Below are positions 18,460 to 27,139 of a DNA stretch of 64,000 nt, piece after piece. Both the position numbers and the translations under genes were made by a program. Source of the DNA: a filamentous cyanobacterium ESFC-1 (GTDB lineage Bacteria > Cyanobacteriota > Cyanobacteriia > Cyanobacteriales > Spirulinaceae); the NCBI GenBank assembly GCA_000380225.1, contig KB904821.1, positions 755,454-819,453 of the forward strand. The letters run 5' to 3'. The notes beneath the pieces were generated by a model. The model saw only the letters and a list, made by a program, of their open reading frames with translations, was not told the origin of the DNA and did not search any database. How positions within the stretch are numbered: position 1 is the stretch's first letter; each line of letters opens with the position of its first letter.

Positions 18460-19203
18460 ATGTGGCGCAGTTTAGTTATTTTGGTTTTGTGCTGCTGGCT
18501 TCCGGCAAAGAACGCGATCGCGCTTAATTTGAGCGATCGCGTCCAGCAGTTTCCCCAATGGTCGGGAATGGTGACAGTAGAAGCAGCTTCGGGAGATTTG
18601 GAGTATCCCGATTGGTTTGCGGGGGAATGGCTGGCGACTAGCACCCTACGAGAAACGATTGCGCCGTTGGCTCCAGATTTGACGACACCGGGCTTTGAAG
18701 GGAATCAACAATACATCGATCGTCCCGTGGATTTTGCGGTGAAGTTTGGCAGCGAGAATGTTGAAAATAGCCCTGTGGTGGCAGATCGGGCGTTTAATGG
18801 TCGAAATATTGCTAAAGCTTATCTCGGAGAAGAAGCGGTGCGATCGGTCAAAGTCGATCCTAATAATCCCAATCGTCAAATTACGAAGTTATCGCCCGGA
18901 CAGCAACTTGTTTCAACGGTCACGGGGCGTAAAAGCGAATTTCCGAGTCGCGATCGCTTTATTGCCACAGAAGTCACTCGTCAGGTGTTTCGGCGACCTT
19001 CGCAAATATATGTTAATACAGTTGAAGTAACGACGGCTTATCAACTCATCGATCCACAAACGATTCAAGCCACTCAGTTTGCAGCGATTTACTTTGCCCC
19101 CGAAGACCCGCGTTATTTTGAAGCGTTGGGTCATCCCGTAGCTTTATACCGCTACGATTTGGATTTGGTTAAACGTGAGGCGAAACTAGGTTCTCTGAAC
19201 TAA
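18460..19203 (+). CDS. DUF6816-like secreted (lumenal-type) protein
   Basis: A 247-residue protein with a signal peptide (LVILVLCCWLPAKNAIA). The mature part contains PDWFAGEWLATSTL, APDLTTPGFEGNQQY, VKVDPNNPNRQIT and QTIQATQFAAIYF, a pattern I associate with the DUF6816 family of cyanobacteria and chloroplast lumen proteins; this is from memory. The fold is likely a beta-barrel. Function is unknown. Stands alone after a repeat-rich spacer, ahead of convergent nblA. Confidence 0.6.
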   Translation: MWRSLVILVLCCWLPAKNAIALNLSDRVQQFPQWSGMVTVEAASGDLEYPDWFAGEWLATSTLRETIAPLAPDLTTPGFEGNQQYIDRPVDFAVKFGSENVENSPVVADRAFNGRNIAKAYLGEEAVRSVKVDPNNPNRQITKLSPGQQLVSTVTGRKSEFPSRDRFIATEVTRQVFRRPSQIYVNTVEVTTAYQLIDPQTIQATQFAAIYFAPEDPRYFEALGHPVALYRYDLDLVKREAKLGSLN

Positions 19204-19318
19204 ATTGAGCTTTGAGGAGAGATGGTAGCGCCCCGGTATCCCTGGCTTCTTTCCTATTCCTAGGAACTTAGCTAGAGAAAGAGGTCACCGCGTCTCTAAG
19301 GGTTAAAACGTCTAGGGG

Positions 19319-19519
19319 CTATTCAGACCAAGAGGGTTGATCGAGTCCCCATTCGTGCTTGATAAACTCTTTGTACATATTTTCGCGAGCTAACATTTGC
19401 TCGTAAAGTTGCATCAAAAAGTTTTGGGCTTGTTCCCGACTCATTTTTTCCACTTGGGTTTGAAATGAACGGAGGTTGAATTGTTGCTCTATGCTTAAGT
19501 TGTCACTGGGTTGATACAT
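19319..19519 (-). CDS. nblA: Phycobilisome degradation protein NblA
   Basis: A 66-residue NblA, the small helical adaptor that targets phycobilisomes to Clp protease during nutrient starvation. The family core is clear: LSIEQQFNLRSFQTQV, MSREQAQNFLMQLYEQM and ENMYKEFIKHEWG. I choose the ATG at 19519 (MYQPSDN) because GGAGG sits 8 nt upstream of it; a longer frame from a TTG would contain that ribosome site within its coding sequence. Expression is normally induced by nitrogen or sulfur loss; no operator is clear enough to name here. Confidence 0.93.
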   Translation of the reverse strand: MYQPSDNLSIEQQFNLRSFQTQVEKMSREQAQNFLMQLYEQMLARENMYKEFIKHEWGLDQPSWSE

Positions 19520-19534
19520 GGGTTGTACCTCCAA

Positions 19535-20024
19535 ACTGTAGTTAAAGAACTTCGTTAGCTGTTGGACTGTTCACCGCCTGGATTTAATTCCTTGGGCTGG
19601 CTTGGCCATTGACGGCGAAACGACCTTTTGAGTGTCTTGTTAAGAAATATAACAAAAAATTGACAAGGTGCAAGTCTTTCCCTGGTAATAATTTTAAAAG
19701 TTTCTGACTTAATCATTGGGCAGAGGCGAAGTTACCGACCGTTTTAACAACTGTTCTGGGGAAAATTTGCTCAAAATGAACAAAATCGCCTCAGCGACAT
19801 TTTCATCTCTACAGAATCAATGGTCGCTTTTTGTCGCGATCGCCTCAGTCGAAAAACTGCCACCAAATAATAAACCCTCAGAATTCGTGCTAAATTAGCT
19901 TGGGCGTGATAAGTTGGTAGATGGTGTAAATATTCTGTAATGATTTTTCTAAAGTTGCAGACTCGACTTACTGGCTAATGCACTTAAATAGCAAGTTTCA
20001 GCAAAAACGCAGCAACATCCTAAG
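19535..20024. other. Gene-free spacer between nblA and the RRM gene
   Basis: It carries the nblA promoter region on the minus strand. A 60-codon frame at 19716 has no ribosome site or recognisable features and is probably chance. AT-rich, one HIP1 site, no strong repeats. Confidence 0.5.
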
Positions 20025-20132
20025 ATGATCCCAAAAATACTTTTACGTCTCGCTCGGAATCAAGTAGCGGGGTTAGAAAAGGAGTTGGCTAAAAAAGAAA
20101 CAACTCCCAAAAATTGTTTTAGAACCTGTTGA
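20025..20132 (+). CDS. Possible 35-residue small protein
   Basis: An ATG frame encoding MIPKILLRLARNQVAGLEKE and then LAKKETTPKNCFRTC. The first 25 residues could form an amphipathic helix. It lies about 90 bp upstream of the RRM protein gene. No family is known to me and the ribosome site is weak; it could be chance, or a short leader peptide. A GGAGTTG/CAACTCC hairpin (20081-20107) overlaps it. Confidence 0.25.
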   Translation: MIPKILLRLARNQVAGLEKELAKKETTPKNCFRTC

Positions 20133-20225
20133 TTAAATGACCTTCGCTGCGAACCTGCTTGTCGAAAATATTGTCCCAGTAGTCCTAAGTTTTTCTGACC
20201 CATTGAATCAGGAGGTAATGAATTA

Positions 20226-20681
20226 ATGTCTATTCGTCTTTACGTTGGAAATTTACCCAAAAAACCCATCGATCGAGATGCTTTGCAATCAGTTTTCACC
20301 GATGCAGGCGATCGCGTCAGTACCAAAGTGATTAAAGACCGTAAAACCGGAAATTGCCGGGGTTTCGCCTTTGTCACCGTTCCCAATGATGAAATGGCCG
20401 ATGAATTTATCGAAAAATACAACGGCCAAGCCTTCATGGAGACGACGCTCAAAATCGAAAAAGCCCTACCTCGGGCCAAAAGCAAACCCGCCAGCAAAGG
20501 GGAAAGCGGTGGTGGGAGTTCTTCTGCCAGCAGCAGCAATCGACGCGGCGATCGCAACAAAAAGCGGAGCAGCAGCGACAGCAGCAGCAGCAGTAGCAGC
20601 AGTAATCAAGTTGATCCCCGGTGGGCTAATGAATTGGCAGCCCTCAAAGAACAACTTGCCACTCAAACCAGTAACTCCTAG
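20226..20681 (+). CDS. RRM-type RNA-binding protein (Rbp family)
   Basis: A 151-residue protein with a single RNA recognition motif at residues 1-82. RNP2 is LYVGNLP and RNP1 is CRGFAFVTV, both with the aromatic RNA contacts. The tail is low-complexity: serine-rich with a long Ser run (about 112-127), basic residues, and a short conserved-looking end. Cyanobacterial Rbp proteins are often cold-induced and bind mRNA, some with glycine-rich tails; here the tail is Ser-rich. An AGGAGG ribosome site 8-9 nt upstream supports this start. Confidence 0.9.
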   Translation: MSIRLYVGNLPKKPIDRDALQSVFTDAGDRVSTKVIKDRKTGNCRGFAFVTVPNDEMADEFIEKYNGQAFMETTLKIEKALPRAKSKPASKGESGGGSSSASSSNRRGDRNKKRSSSDSSSSSSSSNQVDPRWANELAALKEQLATQTSNS

Positions 20682-20741
20682 AAATCTGGTTATTTTTTCT
20701 GGCTGTGTTGTCTGAAGGAGAAACGCGATCGCGGACAATTT

Positions 20742-21824
20742 TTAGAAAGTGGGAGTAATCTGGCAAGTATGCGGCCAGCCCTGTAACGGGTGCTGTAAAA
20801 GCTGGTTTGTCGGAAAAGCTAACCCAAATCCTTGTCCAAAATCAACTCCATAATGGCGGCACAGTTGGATATCTTCAGGGGTTTCTAATCCTTCTGCTAC
20901 GACACGACAGTTTAACTCTTGTGCCGAACCGAGGACACTTTTGAGTAAAATCCGCTTCATGGCGTGTTGACTACAGCCTTGAATCGCCCGACGATCCACT
21001 TTGATGATATCCGGGCGAAACTCCAGTAAATAGCGGTCTAATACCGTACAGCCAAACAGATCGTCAATGGCAATTTTGAAGCCTTGTTCGCGCAACTGGG
21101 CGATCGCTTCGAGAATTTCATCACTTTGACGCAACCGTTCAATCTCGGTCAACTCAAAGACAATTTGTTGGGGTTTGAGACCCAAAGCCGCCACTCGTTC
21201 TTGATTTTGCCAAACGAAATTGGGCATCCGCAACAGAGTATTGGGAGAGATATTCACAAAAAAGAGTGAATCCGGCGTACTTTTCAAGTTTGCGATCGCC
21301 TCTAAACAACTGACATAAGCAATTTCATCAAAATCGCTCAAAGTTTGCGTAGCGATCGCCGCTTGAATCAACTGCTCCCCGTAAATGAGTTTTCCGTCCT
21401 CAGTTTGAGCGCGGGCCAAACATTCATGGGCGATCGCGTTTCCCGTCGCGAGATCGATAATCGGTTGGTAGTGAAACAGCCACTTATTTTCAATCAAAAA
21501 GCGAAAAAACCAACCATATTCAATCGCTTGAGCCATCTTGCTCAAAGGTTGAGCATAAAGAAACTCCCGTAAAATCTGCGGTTCATCCAGGGGCGATCGC
21601 GTCATCAAACAACGCGTATTTGTTAACTCAACCGCCGATAAAGTTTGACTGAGCGCCACAAACAGAGTAGATTTTTGAGAGTCTGGTGCCGTTGCATAAA
21701 GCAACAAGGGAGTTTGAGGAAAAGGCTGATAGCCCATCCTTTTTAAAGAGTGTCGAGTTTCAGCAGAAGTCGGCTGAAGAATCAAATACCATTGTGATTC
21801 AGCCTGAGAATGACGAGCATACAC
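20742..21824 (-). CDS. EAL-domain protein (c-di-GMP phosphodiesterase-like)
   Basis: A 360-residue protein with an unclassified N-terminal 100 residues and an EAL domain (about 110-350). Signature EAL reads ECL (AHECLARAQ). Metal and catalytic residues are mostly present: NISPNTL, FELTEIE, AIDD, IIKVDR, VVAEGLET, FGQGFGLAFP. Loop 6, normally DFGTGYSS, reads LFGCTVLD, so activity may be reduced. No GGDEF, PAS or membrane helix is seen; it is likely cytosolic. Either a c-di-GMP phosphodiesterase or a binding/regulatory protein. Confidence 0.82.
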   Translation of the reverse strand: MYARHSQAESQWYLILQPTSAETRHSLKRMGYQPFPQTPLLLYATAPDSQKSTLFVALSQTLSAVELTNTRCLMTRSPLDEPQILREFLYAQPLSKMAQAIEYGWFFRFLIENKWLFHYQPIIDLATGNAIAHECLARAQTEDGKLIYGEQLIQAAIATQTLSDFDEIAYVSCLEAIANLKSTPDSLFFVNISPNTLLRMPNFVWQNQERVAALGLKPQQIVFELTEIERLRQSDEILEAIAQLREQGFKIAIDDLFGCTVLDRYLLEFRPDIIKVDRRAIQGCSQHAMKRILLKSVLGSAQELNCRVVAEGLETPEDIQLCRHYGVDFGQGFGLAFPTNQLLQHPLQGWPHTCQITPTF

Positions 21825-22019
21825 TTGCTTATAAAATTCCTTAATTTAAATCAAATTATTAAATTGAGAGAAAAAGGCTTCGGACACAATCTAATAGGTT
21901 CTAAATCAATTCTGACACTTTTTTCCCGAAATGTTTTGATTCGCATCCGCAACGGCAATCCAAGAGCGCGATCGCGATCTCCCGACAAATACAGTTATAG
22001 CGTTTAGGAAAAAGCAACC

Positions 22020-22739
22020 ATGGCCGAGCAAACCGATCCAATTAAACTCATGAAACAGGAAGTTGGTCAAAAAGCCGCTTCTCTCGTTCAATCTAATTCT
22101 ATTGTGGGACTAGGCACCGGTTCAACCACCGCTTATGCCATTCAGTTTATTGGCGATCGCCTCAAAGCAGGCGAAATCGAAAACATCGTCGGCATTCCCA
22201 CCTCCTTTCAAGCCGAAGTCCTCGCCAAAGAATACGGTATCCCCCTCACCAGTTTAGATGCCGTCGAACGCATCGATATTGCCATTGACGGAGCCGATGA
22301 AGTCGATCCCCACTTCAACCTCATCAAAGGGGGTGGAGCCGCCCACACCCGCGAAAAAGTCGTCGATAGCCTTGCCGAACAATTTATCGTCGTTGTGGAT
22401 AGCGGCAAATTAGTCGATAAACTCGGCTCAACCTTCTTACTCCCCGTCGAAGTCATCCCCATGGCCGTGACCCCCGTCCTCCGCGCCCTCAAAGCATTAG
22501 GCGGTCAACCCGAACTCCGCATGGGCGTTAAAAAAGCCGGCCCCGTAGTGACCGACCAAGGCAACTTAGTCATTGATGTTAAGTTTGATGACCTCAGCAA
22601 CGCCGAAGACCTAGAAAAAACCATTAACAACCTACCCGGTGTTCTCGAAAATGGTTTATTTGTTAATGTCGCCGATCGGGTTTTTGTCGGCGAGTTGCAA
22701 GACAATAAACCCGTGGTGCGAGAACTACAAAAAGCTTAA
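22020..22739 (+). CDS. rpiA: Ribose-5-phosphate isomerase A
   Basis: A 239-residue isomerase converting ribose-5-phosphate to ribulose-5-phosphate in the Calvin-Benson and pentose phosphate pathways. Substrate loops are [19 protein letters not shown] (catalytic Asp), [11 protein letters not shown] (catalytic base region and Lys) and VVVDSGKLV. Length is normal. It stands alone, followed by a long tandem repeat tract. Confidence 0.95.
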   Translation: MAEQTDPIKLMKQEVGQKAASLVQSNSIVGLGTGSTTAYAIQFIGDRLKAGEIENIVGIPTSFQAEVLAKEYGIPLTSLDAVERIDIAIDGADEVDPHFNLIKGGGAAHTREKVVDSLAEQFIVVVDSGKLVDKLGSTFLLPVEVIPMAVTPVLRALKALGGQPELRMGVKKAGPVVTDQGNLVIDVKFDDLSNAEDLEKTINNLPGVLENGLFVNVADRVFVGELQDNKPVVRELQKA

Positions 22740-23145
22740 GTTTTGTCCTTAGTCTTTGGTCATTTGTTGTTGGTTGTTGGTTATTGGTTATTGGTTATTG
22801 GTTATTGGTTGTTGGTTGTTGGTTGTCGCCAAAATCCCTCTTCCCCCTCTTCCCACTCTCCCCCCTCTTCCCCCTCCCCCCGATTGCCGAGGAGCCGATT
22901 GCCGAGGAGCCCCTTAATTGCTGATGACTGAAAAAAGCTGCCTAAAATACTGATAACTCTCCAGAAACTTAATTGTACTTTTTCTCGGCTGAAACCTCAG
23001 TATAGTCTGGCGTTGAGCCTTTTTATAGAGTCTGCCCTACAGCAAGAAGTTTCTGACCCCCTTTCTGGGGCAAAATCCCCACTCCCCCCACTGCCTACTG
23101 CCCACTGCCTACTGCCCCTTAGAGACTGATAACTGATAACCCCTA
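22740..23145. repeat. Repeat-filled spacer after rpiA
   Basis: 22764-22827 is a tract of TTGGTTG/TTGGTTA heptamers, followed by C-rich CTTCCCCCTCTTCCC runs, two tandem GATTGCCGAGGAGCC units (22881-22910) and ACTGCCTACTGCCC repeats near 23095-23120. No gene is supported. Confidence 0.8.
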
Positions 23146-23646
23146 CTACCGATTGCCGCGAAAACGTTGCGAGCGATTACTACGGCGTTCTTGCACCATG
23201 TTGGACAACTCTTGGCGTTGTTCGGGGGTGAGAACTTGGCGGGTTTCGAGCATACTTTCAAAACGCAGATTCGCCATGTTTTGTTGCGATCGCATTACCT
23301 CATTGTGTTGAGCGCGTAATTGTTCCACCGACGCATCGCTGGCCATCAAATCCCCTAATTCTTGACGAGCATTTCGCATCGCGTCCCGTTGCTCGTCCAT
23401 TTGGCCTTTGTATTTGTCGCGAATGCTTTGGATTTGTTGTTGCTGTTCGGTCGTTAAATTTAGTTGTTGTAAAAAACGTCCACCGGCATCCGGGCCGCCT
23501 TGTCGGCCGCCGCGATTTTGCGCCATTTGCCCGAAATGGGGGCCGGTTTCCGGTTCAAAGTTGGGGTTGAGGGGTTCAGCAGAGGAAACTCCTGTGCTGA
23601 GGAAAAAGCTTAAAGCCGAAAAAGCGAAAATATTACGAATAGACAT
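23146..23646 (-). CDS. Spy/CpxP-like LTxxQ periplasmic protein
   Basis: A 166-residue exported protein. Signal peptide MSIRNIFAFSALSFFLSTGVSSAE. The mature helical part has the LTxxQ hallmarks LTTEQQQQIQ and LTPEQRQEL, with Gln-rich helices between, as in Spy, CpxP and CnrX. These proteins are chaperones or metal/envelope-stress sensors in the periplasm. I choose the ATG at 23646 because GAGG lies 6 nt before it. It is the last gene of an operon with an ECF sigma factor and a membrane protein (14 nt spacing), so it may be the target or sensor of that regulon. Confidence 0.8.
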   Translation of the reverse strand: MSIRNIFAFSALSFFLSTGVSSAEPLNPNFEPETGPHFGQMAQNRGGRQGGPDAGGRFLQQLNLTTEQQQQIQSIRDKYKGQMDEQRDAMRNARQELGDLMASDASVEQLRAQHNEVMRSQQNMANLRFESMLETRQVLTPEQRQELSNMVQERRSNRSQRFRGNR

Positions 23647-23660
23647 GAGAAACCTCATCA

Positions 23661-24062
23661 TTATTGAGAATATACAGGGGTGGAAGCTTGAGGATCGGCC
23701 AATAATAGCCAAGAGTTCGATAAGCTGTTCGTTGCGGTAGCATCAATCGTAGAGCCAATGGTGTAGCCCCAATTGTCGAGGACAAAGGCTTCGAGTTCCT
23801 CGATTTGTTCGGGATTCTGGGCCAGTTGCGGTTGAGGATTGAGAAGACGGTGGCCGCCGATTCCCAGTAATAATCCTGCCGCGATCGCCCCTGGAATGAG
23901 CCACAATGGCCCACTGCTGCGCGATCGCCCCCTCGGATGACGCTCCACTTGTTGCAGCAAGCGGCTTTCTAGGTTTGGGTCAGCCGGGGGAGGAACCGGA
24001 GTGTTTTGGCGTAAAAATTCCACCAAACGCCGATCTTGGTCTTCGGAAAATTGAGGACTCAT
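23661..24062 (-). CDS. Probable membrane anti-sigma factor
   Basis: A 133-residue protein with a cytoplasmic N-terminus (about 1-48, MSPQFSEDQDRRLVEFL...), one membrane helix (PLWLIPGAIAAGLLLGIGG, about 52-70) and a periplasmic tail of 60 residues. Its ATG overlaps the stop of the ECF sigma gene (ATGA), which is the usual arrangement of sigma/anti-sigma pairs. It lacks the HxxxCxxC zinc motif of ZAS anti-sigma factors. The role is inferred from position and topology. Confidence 0.6.
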   Translation of the reverse strand: MSPQFSEDQDRRLVEFLRQNTPVPPPADPNLESRLLQQVERHPRGRSRSSGPLWLIPGAIAAGLLLGIGGHRLLNPQPQLAQNPEQIEELEAFVLDNWGYTIGSTIDATATNSLSNSWLLLADPQASTPVYSQ

Positions 24063-24637
24063 AAGCTTTCTCCAACTTCTGCCGCGATCGCTTGACGCAT
24101 CGCAGTTCGGGCATAAAATAAACGAGATTTCACCGTTCCCAAGCGGATATCGAGAATTTTGGCGATTTCCTTTTGGGGAACATCTTCGAGGTCGTGCAGT
24201 ACCAGTACCGCCCGGTGTTCTAAAGTTAAACTTTGTAAACCTCGTTGTACTAAGTCTTGATAGTGTAACTGCATCAAATCTGCTTCAGTTACCCCAAGGG
24301 ACTGAGCAAGTTGGTCTGCATCACTATCTCGATTTTGGGCTAAACTGCGCCGCCGATCTTGAGCCACATTCCAACAAATGCGATACAACCAAGTGCCAAA
24401 ATAATCGGGATTTCGCAGCTTGGGTAAGCCTTTCCAAGCCTTCAAAAAGACATCTTGGGTCAAATCATCCAGTAAAGCTGCCCCACAAAGCTGATACAGC
24501 GTTGAACGAACTCGTTTTTGGTGGCGTTGGTAAAGTTGCCGAAAGGCAGTCCGCGATCCTTGCTGACATTCCATCACTAAGTTTCGGTCAGGGACATGAG
24601 CGCGATCGTCGGCTAACACCTTGGGCATTTCCTTCAC
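24059..24637 (-). CDS. ECF RNA polymerase sigma factor
   Basis: A 192-residue group 4 sigma factor. Region 2 (about 15-85) includes FRQLYQRHQKRV, DDLTQDVFLKAWKGL and FGTWLYRICWNVAQDRRR. Region 4 (about 128-180) includes RAVLVLHDLEDVPQKEIA and the recognition helix GTVKSRLFYARTAMRQ. It has no other domain. Start could be this GTG or the ATG at 24628; neither has a convincing ribosome site. First gene of the sigma, anti-sigma, Spy-like operon, so an extracytoplasmic stress circuit is likely. Confidence 0.88.
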   Translation of the reverse strand: MKEMPKVLADDRAHVPDRNLVMECQQGSRTAFRQLYQRHQKRVRSTLYQLCGAALLDDLTQDVFLKAWKGLPKLRNPDYFGTWLYRICWNVAQDRRRSLAQNRDSDADQLAQSLGVTEADLMQLHYQDLVQRGLQSLTLEHRAVLVLHDLEDVPQKEIAKILDIRLGTVKSRLFYARTAMRQAIAAEVGESL

Positions 24638-24693
24638 TACCGTTCAAACTTCACCCGTTTAGACCAGGGGTGGATCGAAAAGGTTCAATTTTG

Positions 24694-24774
24694 TTTGGTT
24701 ATTGGTTATTGGTTGTTGGTTATTGGTTGTTGGTTATTGGTTGTTGGTTATTGGTTGTTGGTTATTGGTTGTTT
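24694..24774. repeat. Tandem TTGGTTA/TTGGTTG heptamer tract
   Basis: About eleven adjacent heptamers on the + strand, so the transcript reading into the sigma gene on the minus strand is A/C-rich. It belongs to the cyanobacterial short tandemly repeated repeats. Confidence 0.85.
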
Positions 24775-24810
24775 CTGGTTCGCATTCCCTTGCTACTCGC
24801 GCATTCCCTT

Positions 24811-24910
24811 GCGCCTGTCTTGTCGAGCTACAAGGTGCGCCTGTCTTGTCGAGCTACAAGGTGCGCCTTTCGGCGGCGCGGGGTCTCGACGCTTTCGGCG
24901 GCGCGGGGTC
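24811..24910. repeat. Two tandem duplications and a CGGGGAAACCCCG palindrome nearby
   Basis: A 26-bp unit beginning GCGCCTGTCTTGTCGAGC occurs twice in direct contact (24811-24836, 24837-24862). TTTCGGCGGCGCGGGGTC then occurs twice (24868-24885, 24893-24910). The common palindrome CGGGGAAACCCCGCCCC follows at about 24936-24953. Much more GC-rich than the surroundings. Confidence 0.8.
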
Positions 24911-24962
24911 GCACCAGTTATTGGTTGTTGGACGGGGAAACCCCGCCCCTACAAAGGATTGC

Positions 24963-25964
24963 CTACTCAGTTTTACGGCTACCGAGTAGATATAACAACG
25001 CCATGCGAACCGCAACGCCACTGGTGACTTGTTGGGAGATTAAACTCAAGCGGGGATCGTCCATGAGATCGGAACTCAATTCAACCCCACGATTGACAGG
25101 GCCCGGATGTAAGACTTTGACATCCCGGTGGCATTGTTGGAGGCGATCGCGAGTGATGCCAAAATAATGATGATATTCCCGCAAACTCGGTAACAGATGC
25201 TGGGCCATGCGTTCGTGTTGTAAGCGCAGGGTCATGACAAAATCGGCATTTTCTAAAGCGGGATCGAGTTGCCAATGTAGCCACAACGAACCGCGATCGC
25301 CCTTATTTTCCAATAAATCTGCAAACAGTTTCGGGAGCAAAGTGGGGGGCCCGGCTAAATGGACATCTGCCCCCGCCGCCGTTAAGCTCCAAATATTCGA
25401 CCGCGCTACCCTAGAGTGGAGAATATCGCCGACAATCGCTACTTTTTTGCCCTGTAACACCTCCGAACGCGGGTTTTCGAGGTCGAGTAAGGAACAGAGG
25501 GTAAACAGGTCGAGGAGGGCTTGGGAGGGGTGTTCGTGTTGGCCGTCTCCGGCATTGAGGACGCTTACGCCCGATTGGAGTTCGTCCATAGCCATCGCGA
25601 TCGCCCCCGGTACTCCGGCTTCCCGATGACGAATGACCATAATATTAGCCCCCATCGCGAGATAGGTTTTCGCGGTATCGAGAATCGTCTCCCCTTTGGT
25701 CATGGACGACGTTCCCGGCGCAAAATTAAGGGTATCCGCCGATAAACGCTTGGCCGCTAGTTCAAAGCTGCTACGGGTGCGGGTAGACGACTCAAAGAAC
25801 AAGTTAGCCACCACTTGACCTTGGAGGGCTGGCACTTTCTTGGTGCGTCGCGACAGCACTTCCCGAAAACTGGCCGCTGTTTGCAAAATTGTATCGTATT
25901 CGTGGGGGGCAAAATCCGCCAACGAAAGAACGTGGCGGCGTGTCCACGCTGTAGTTTGAGCCAT
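24963..25964 (-). CDS. pyrB: Aspartate carbamoyltransferase catalytic subunit
   Basis: A 333-residue transcarbamoylase, first committed step of pyrimidine synthesis. Carbamoyl-phosphate site [24 protein letters not shown], aspartate-loop [10 protein letters not shown] and [11 protein letters not shown] are all present. I start it at [11 protein letters not shown] because GGGAGG lies 7 nt upstream; the reading frame extends 20 codons further without support. Length is right for the family. No pyrI is nearby. Confidence 0.95.
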   Translation of the reverse strand: MAQTTAWTRRHVLSLADFAPHEYDTILQTAASFREVLSRRTKKVPALQGQVVANLFFESSTRTRSSFELAAKRLSADTLNFAPGTSSMTKGETILDTAKTYLAMGANIMVIRHREAGVPGAIAMAMDELQSGVSVLNAGDGQHEHPSQALLDLFTLCSLLDLENPRSEVLQGKKVAIVGDILHSRVARSNIWSLTAAGADVHLAGPPTLLPKLFADLLENKGDRGSLWLHWQLDPALENADFVMTLRLQHERMAQHLLPSLREYHHYFGITRDRLQQCHRDVKVLHPGPVNRGVELSSDLMDDPRLSLISQQVTSGVAVRMALLYLLGSRKTE

Positions 25965-26061
25965 CCTCGAACCTCCCAAAACCCGGAACTCTCCCGACAA
26001 AAAAATAGTCGCCTGGATTATCAAGCATTCCCAAAATTGTTGAATTCAGGCAATTATCCTT

Positions 26062-26565
26062 ATGCAGCGTATCAAAAAATGTTTAATCTATGGAATCGCG
26101 ATCGCGACGGTGGTCGGAGTAGAAGTGGCTTATTCTCCCTCTGCGTCGGCTATCCCCATTTTTAACCGTTTTCGTCTTTCTAATCCTCGTCGTGTTTCCC
26201 CTAGTCCCCCCCAACCCCAAGATCGTCAGGTTGATTTGTTTTATCCTAATGCCACTTGCGATCGCCTGGTTCCCGAACCTTGGGAGGCCCCGGCTAATAA
26301 TGCGGTTGAGGCTTCTGTGGGTCAAGTCATCGAGCGATCGCTCAATGGGGATTTCGATCTAGTGGGTTATCGGGTTAATCTCGATGAAACCACCGCCATT
26401 GTTGATTTACGCTTGTCTCCCGATAGCGATCGCCATTTTCTTTCTTTGTCTCAATGCGAGAAATTTGCCCTTTTTGGGAGCTTGCGGGAAACCTTGACGG
26501 AAAATTCCCTTTGGAATGTCGATGATGTCCGTTTTACCAGCCAAGGGGAAGATATTATGTTTTAA
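26062..26565 (+). CDS. Hypothetical exported protein
   Basis: A 167-residue protein with a signal peptide (CLIYGIAIATVVGVEVAYSPSASA). A Pro-rich stretch (about 38-55) precedes a globular part with VIERSLNGDFDLVGYRVNLDETTAIVDLRL and LSLSQCEKFALFGSLRETL. The pattern vaguely recalls GerMN-like domains, but I would not name it on that. Two cysteines could pair. It ends in a 4-base overlap with the convergent gene. Confidence 0.6.
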   Translation: MQRIKKCLIYGIAIATVVGVEVAYSPSASAIPIFNRFRLSNPRRVSPSPPQPQDRQVDLFYPNATCDRLVPEPWEAPANNAVEASVGQVIERSLNGDFDLVGYRVNLDETTAIVDLRLSPDSDRHFLSLSQCEKFALFGSLRETLTENSLWNVDDVRFTSQGEDIMF

Positions 26566-26999
26566 TCGGCAAAATTTGCTTGGAGTTGCTGTTCGAGTTC
26601 GTCGAATAAAGTATTCAAATCTTTACCGATTTGCTCAAAACATTGAGGCGGTGCGGGGTCGGGTTCAAAGTGGAGTAACATAATCTGGCCTTCCCCAATG
26701 CCGATAATACTCACTTCGCGATCGGGTTTTGTACCGTCGAGAATGCCTAAAATTTCTTGTAAATGGTAATTGACGCGGCGATTGAGGTCTTCGAGGGCAG
26801 CGCGATCGCAAGCGATAAAATGGGGTTCGGGTTTGATATCAATTCCTAAAATCTTCTCGCTACTTTCTTCTTGCTGTTGCAAAAAGCCCCACACCAACGC
26901 CGCCAATTCGACGCGATAATCATGGCTAAAGCAATCGAGTTTAGACTTCCATTTCTCTTGTTCGGGATTGGTAGCAGGGGGACGGCCAAAGGGCATCAT
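26562..26999 (-). CDS. Conserved cyanobacterial hypothetical protein
   Basis: A 145-residue acidic, soluble protein without signal peptide or membrane helix. Predicted mixed alpha/beta: YRVELAALVWGFLQQQ, ALEDLNRRVNYHLQEIL, then a beta pair VSIIGIGEGQIMLLHFEP and a C-terminal helix FEQIGKDLNTLFDELEQQL. I do not recognise a named family. Convergent with and overlapping the 26062 gene by 4 bp. Confidence 0.6.
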   Translation of the reverse strand: MMPFGRPPATNPEQEKWKSKLDCFSHDYRVELAALVWGFLQQQEESSEKILGIDIKPEPHFIACDRAALEDLNRRVNYHLQEILGILDGTKPDREVSIIGIGEGQIMLLHFEPDPAPPQCFEQIGKDLNTLFDELEQQLQANFAD

Positions 27000-27139
27000 A
27001 AGGCAACAATGTACAATTTATAATGAACAATTTACAATTTACAATGACCAATGACCAACAACCAACAACCAACAACTAATTTGCTATTATAGTTTTGCAC
27101 TAGGGGCTGTGGCTCAGTTGGATAGAGCAAGCGCCTCCT

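Noticed and set aside
19716-19898. Possible 60-residue gene
   Set aside because: No ribosome site, low-complexity composition and no recognisable motif; it lies in the nblA upstream region.
24694-24774. Possible CRISPR array
   Set aside because: The units are contiguous 7-mers without unique spacers, and no cas genes are present. The same holds for the tracts at 22764, 45828, 51228 and 59255.
24502-25167. A 221-codon open frame on the + strand across the sigma factor start and the pyrB end
   Set aside because: It is antisense to two clear genes and passes through heptamer repeats (GYWLLVVGYWLL), which explains its length.
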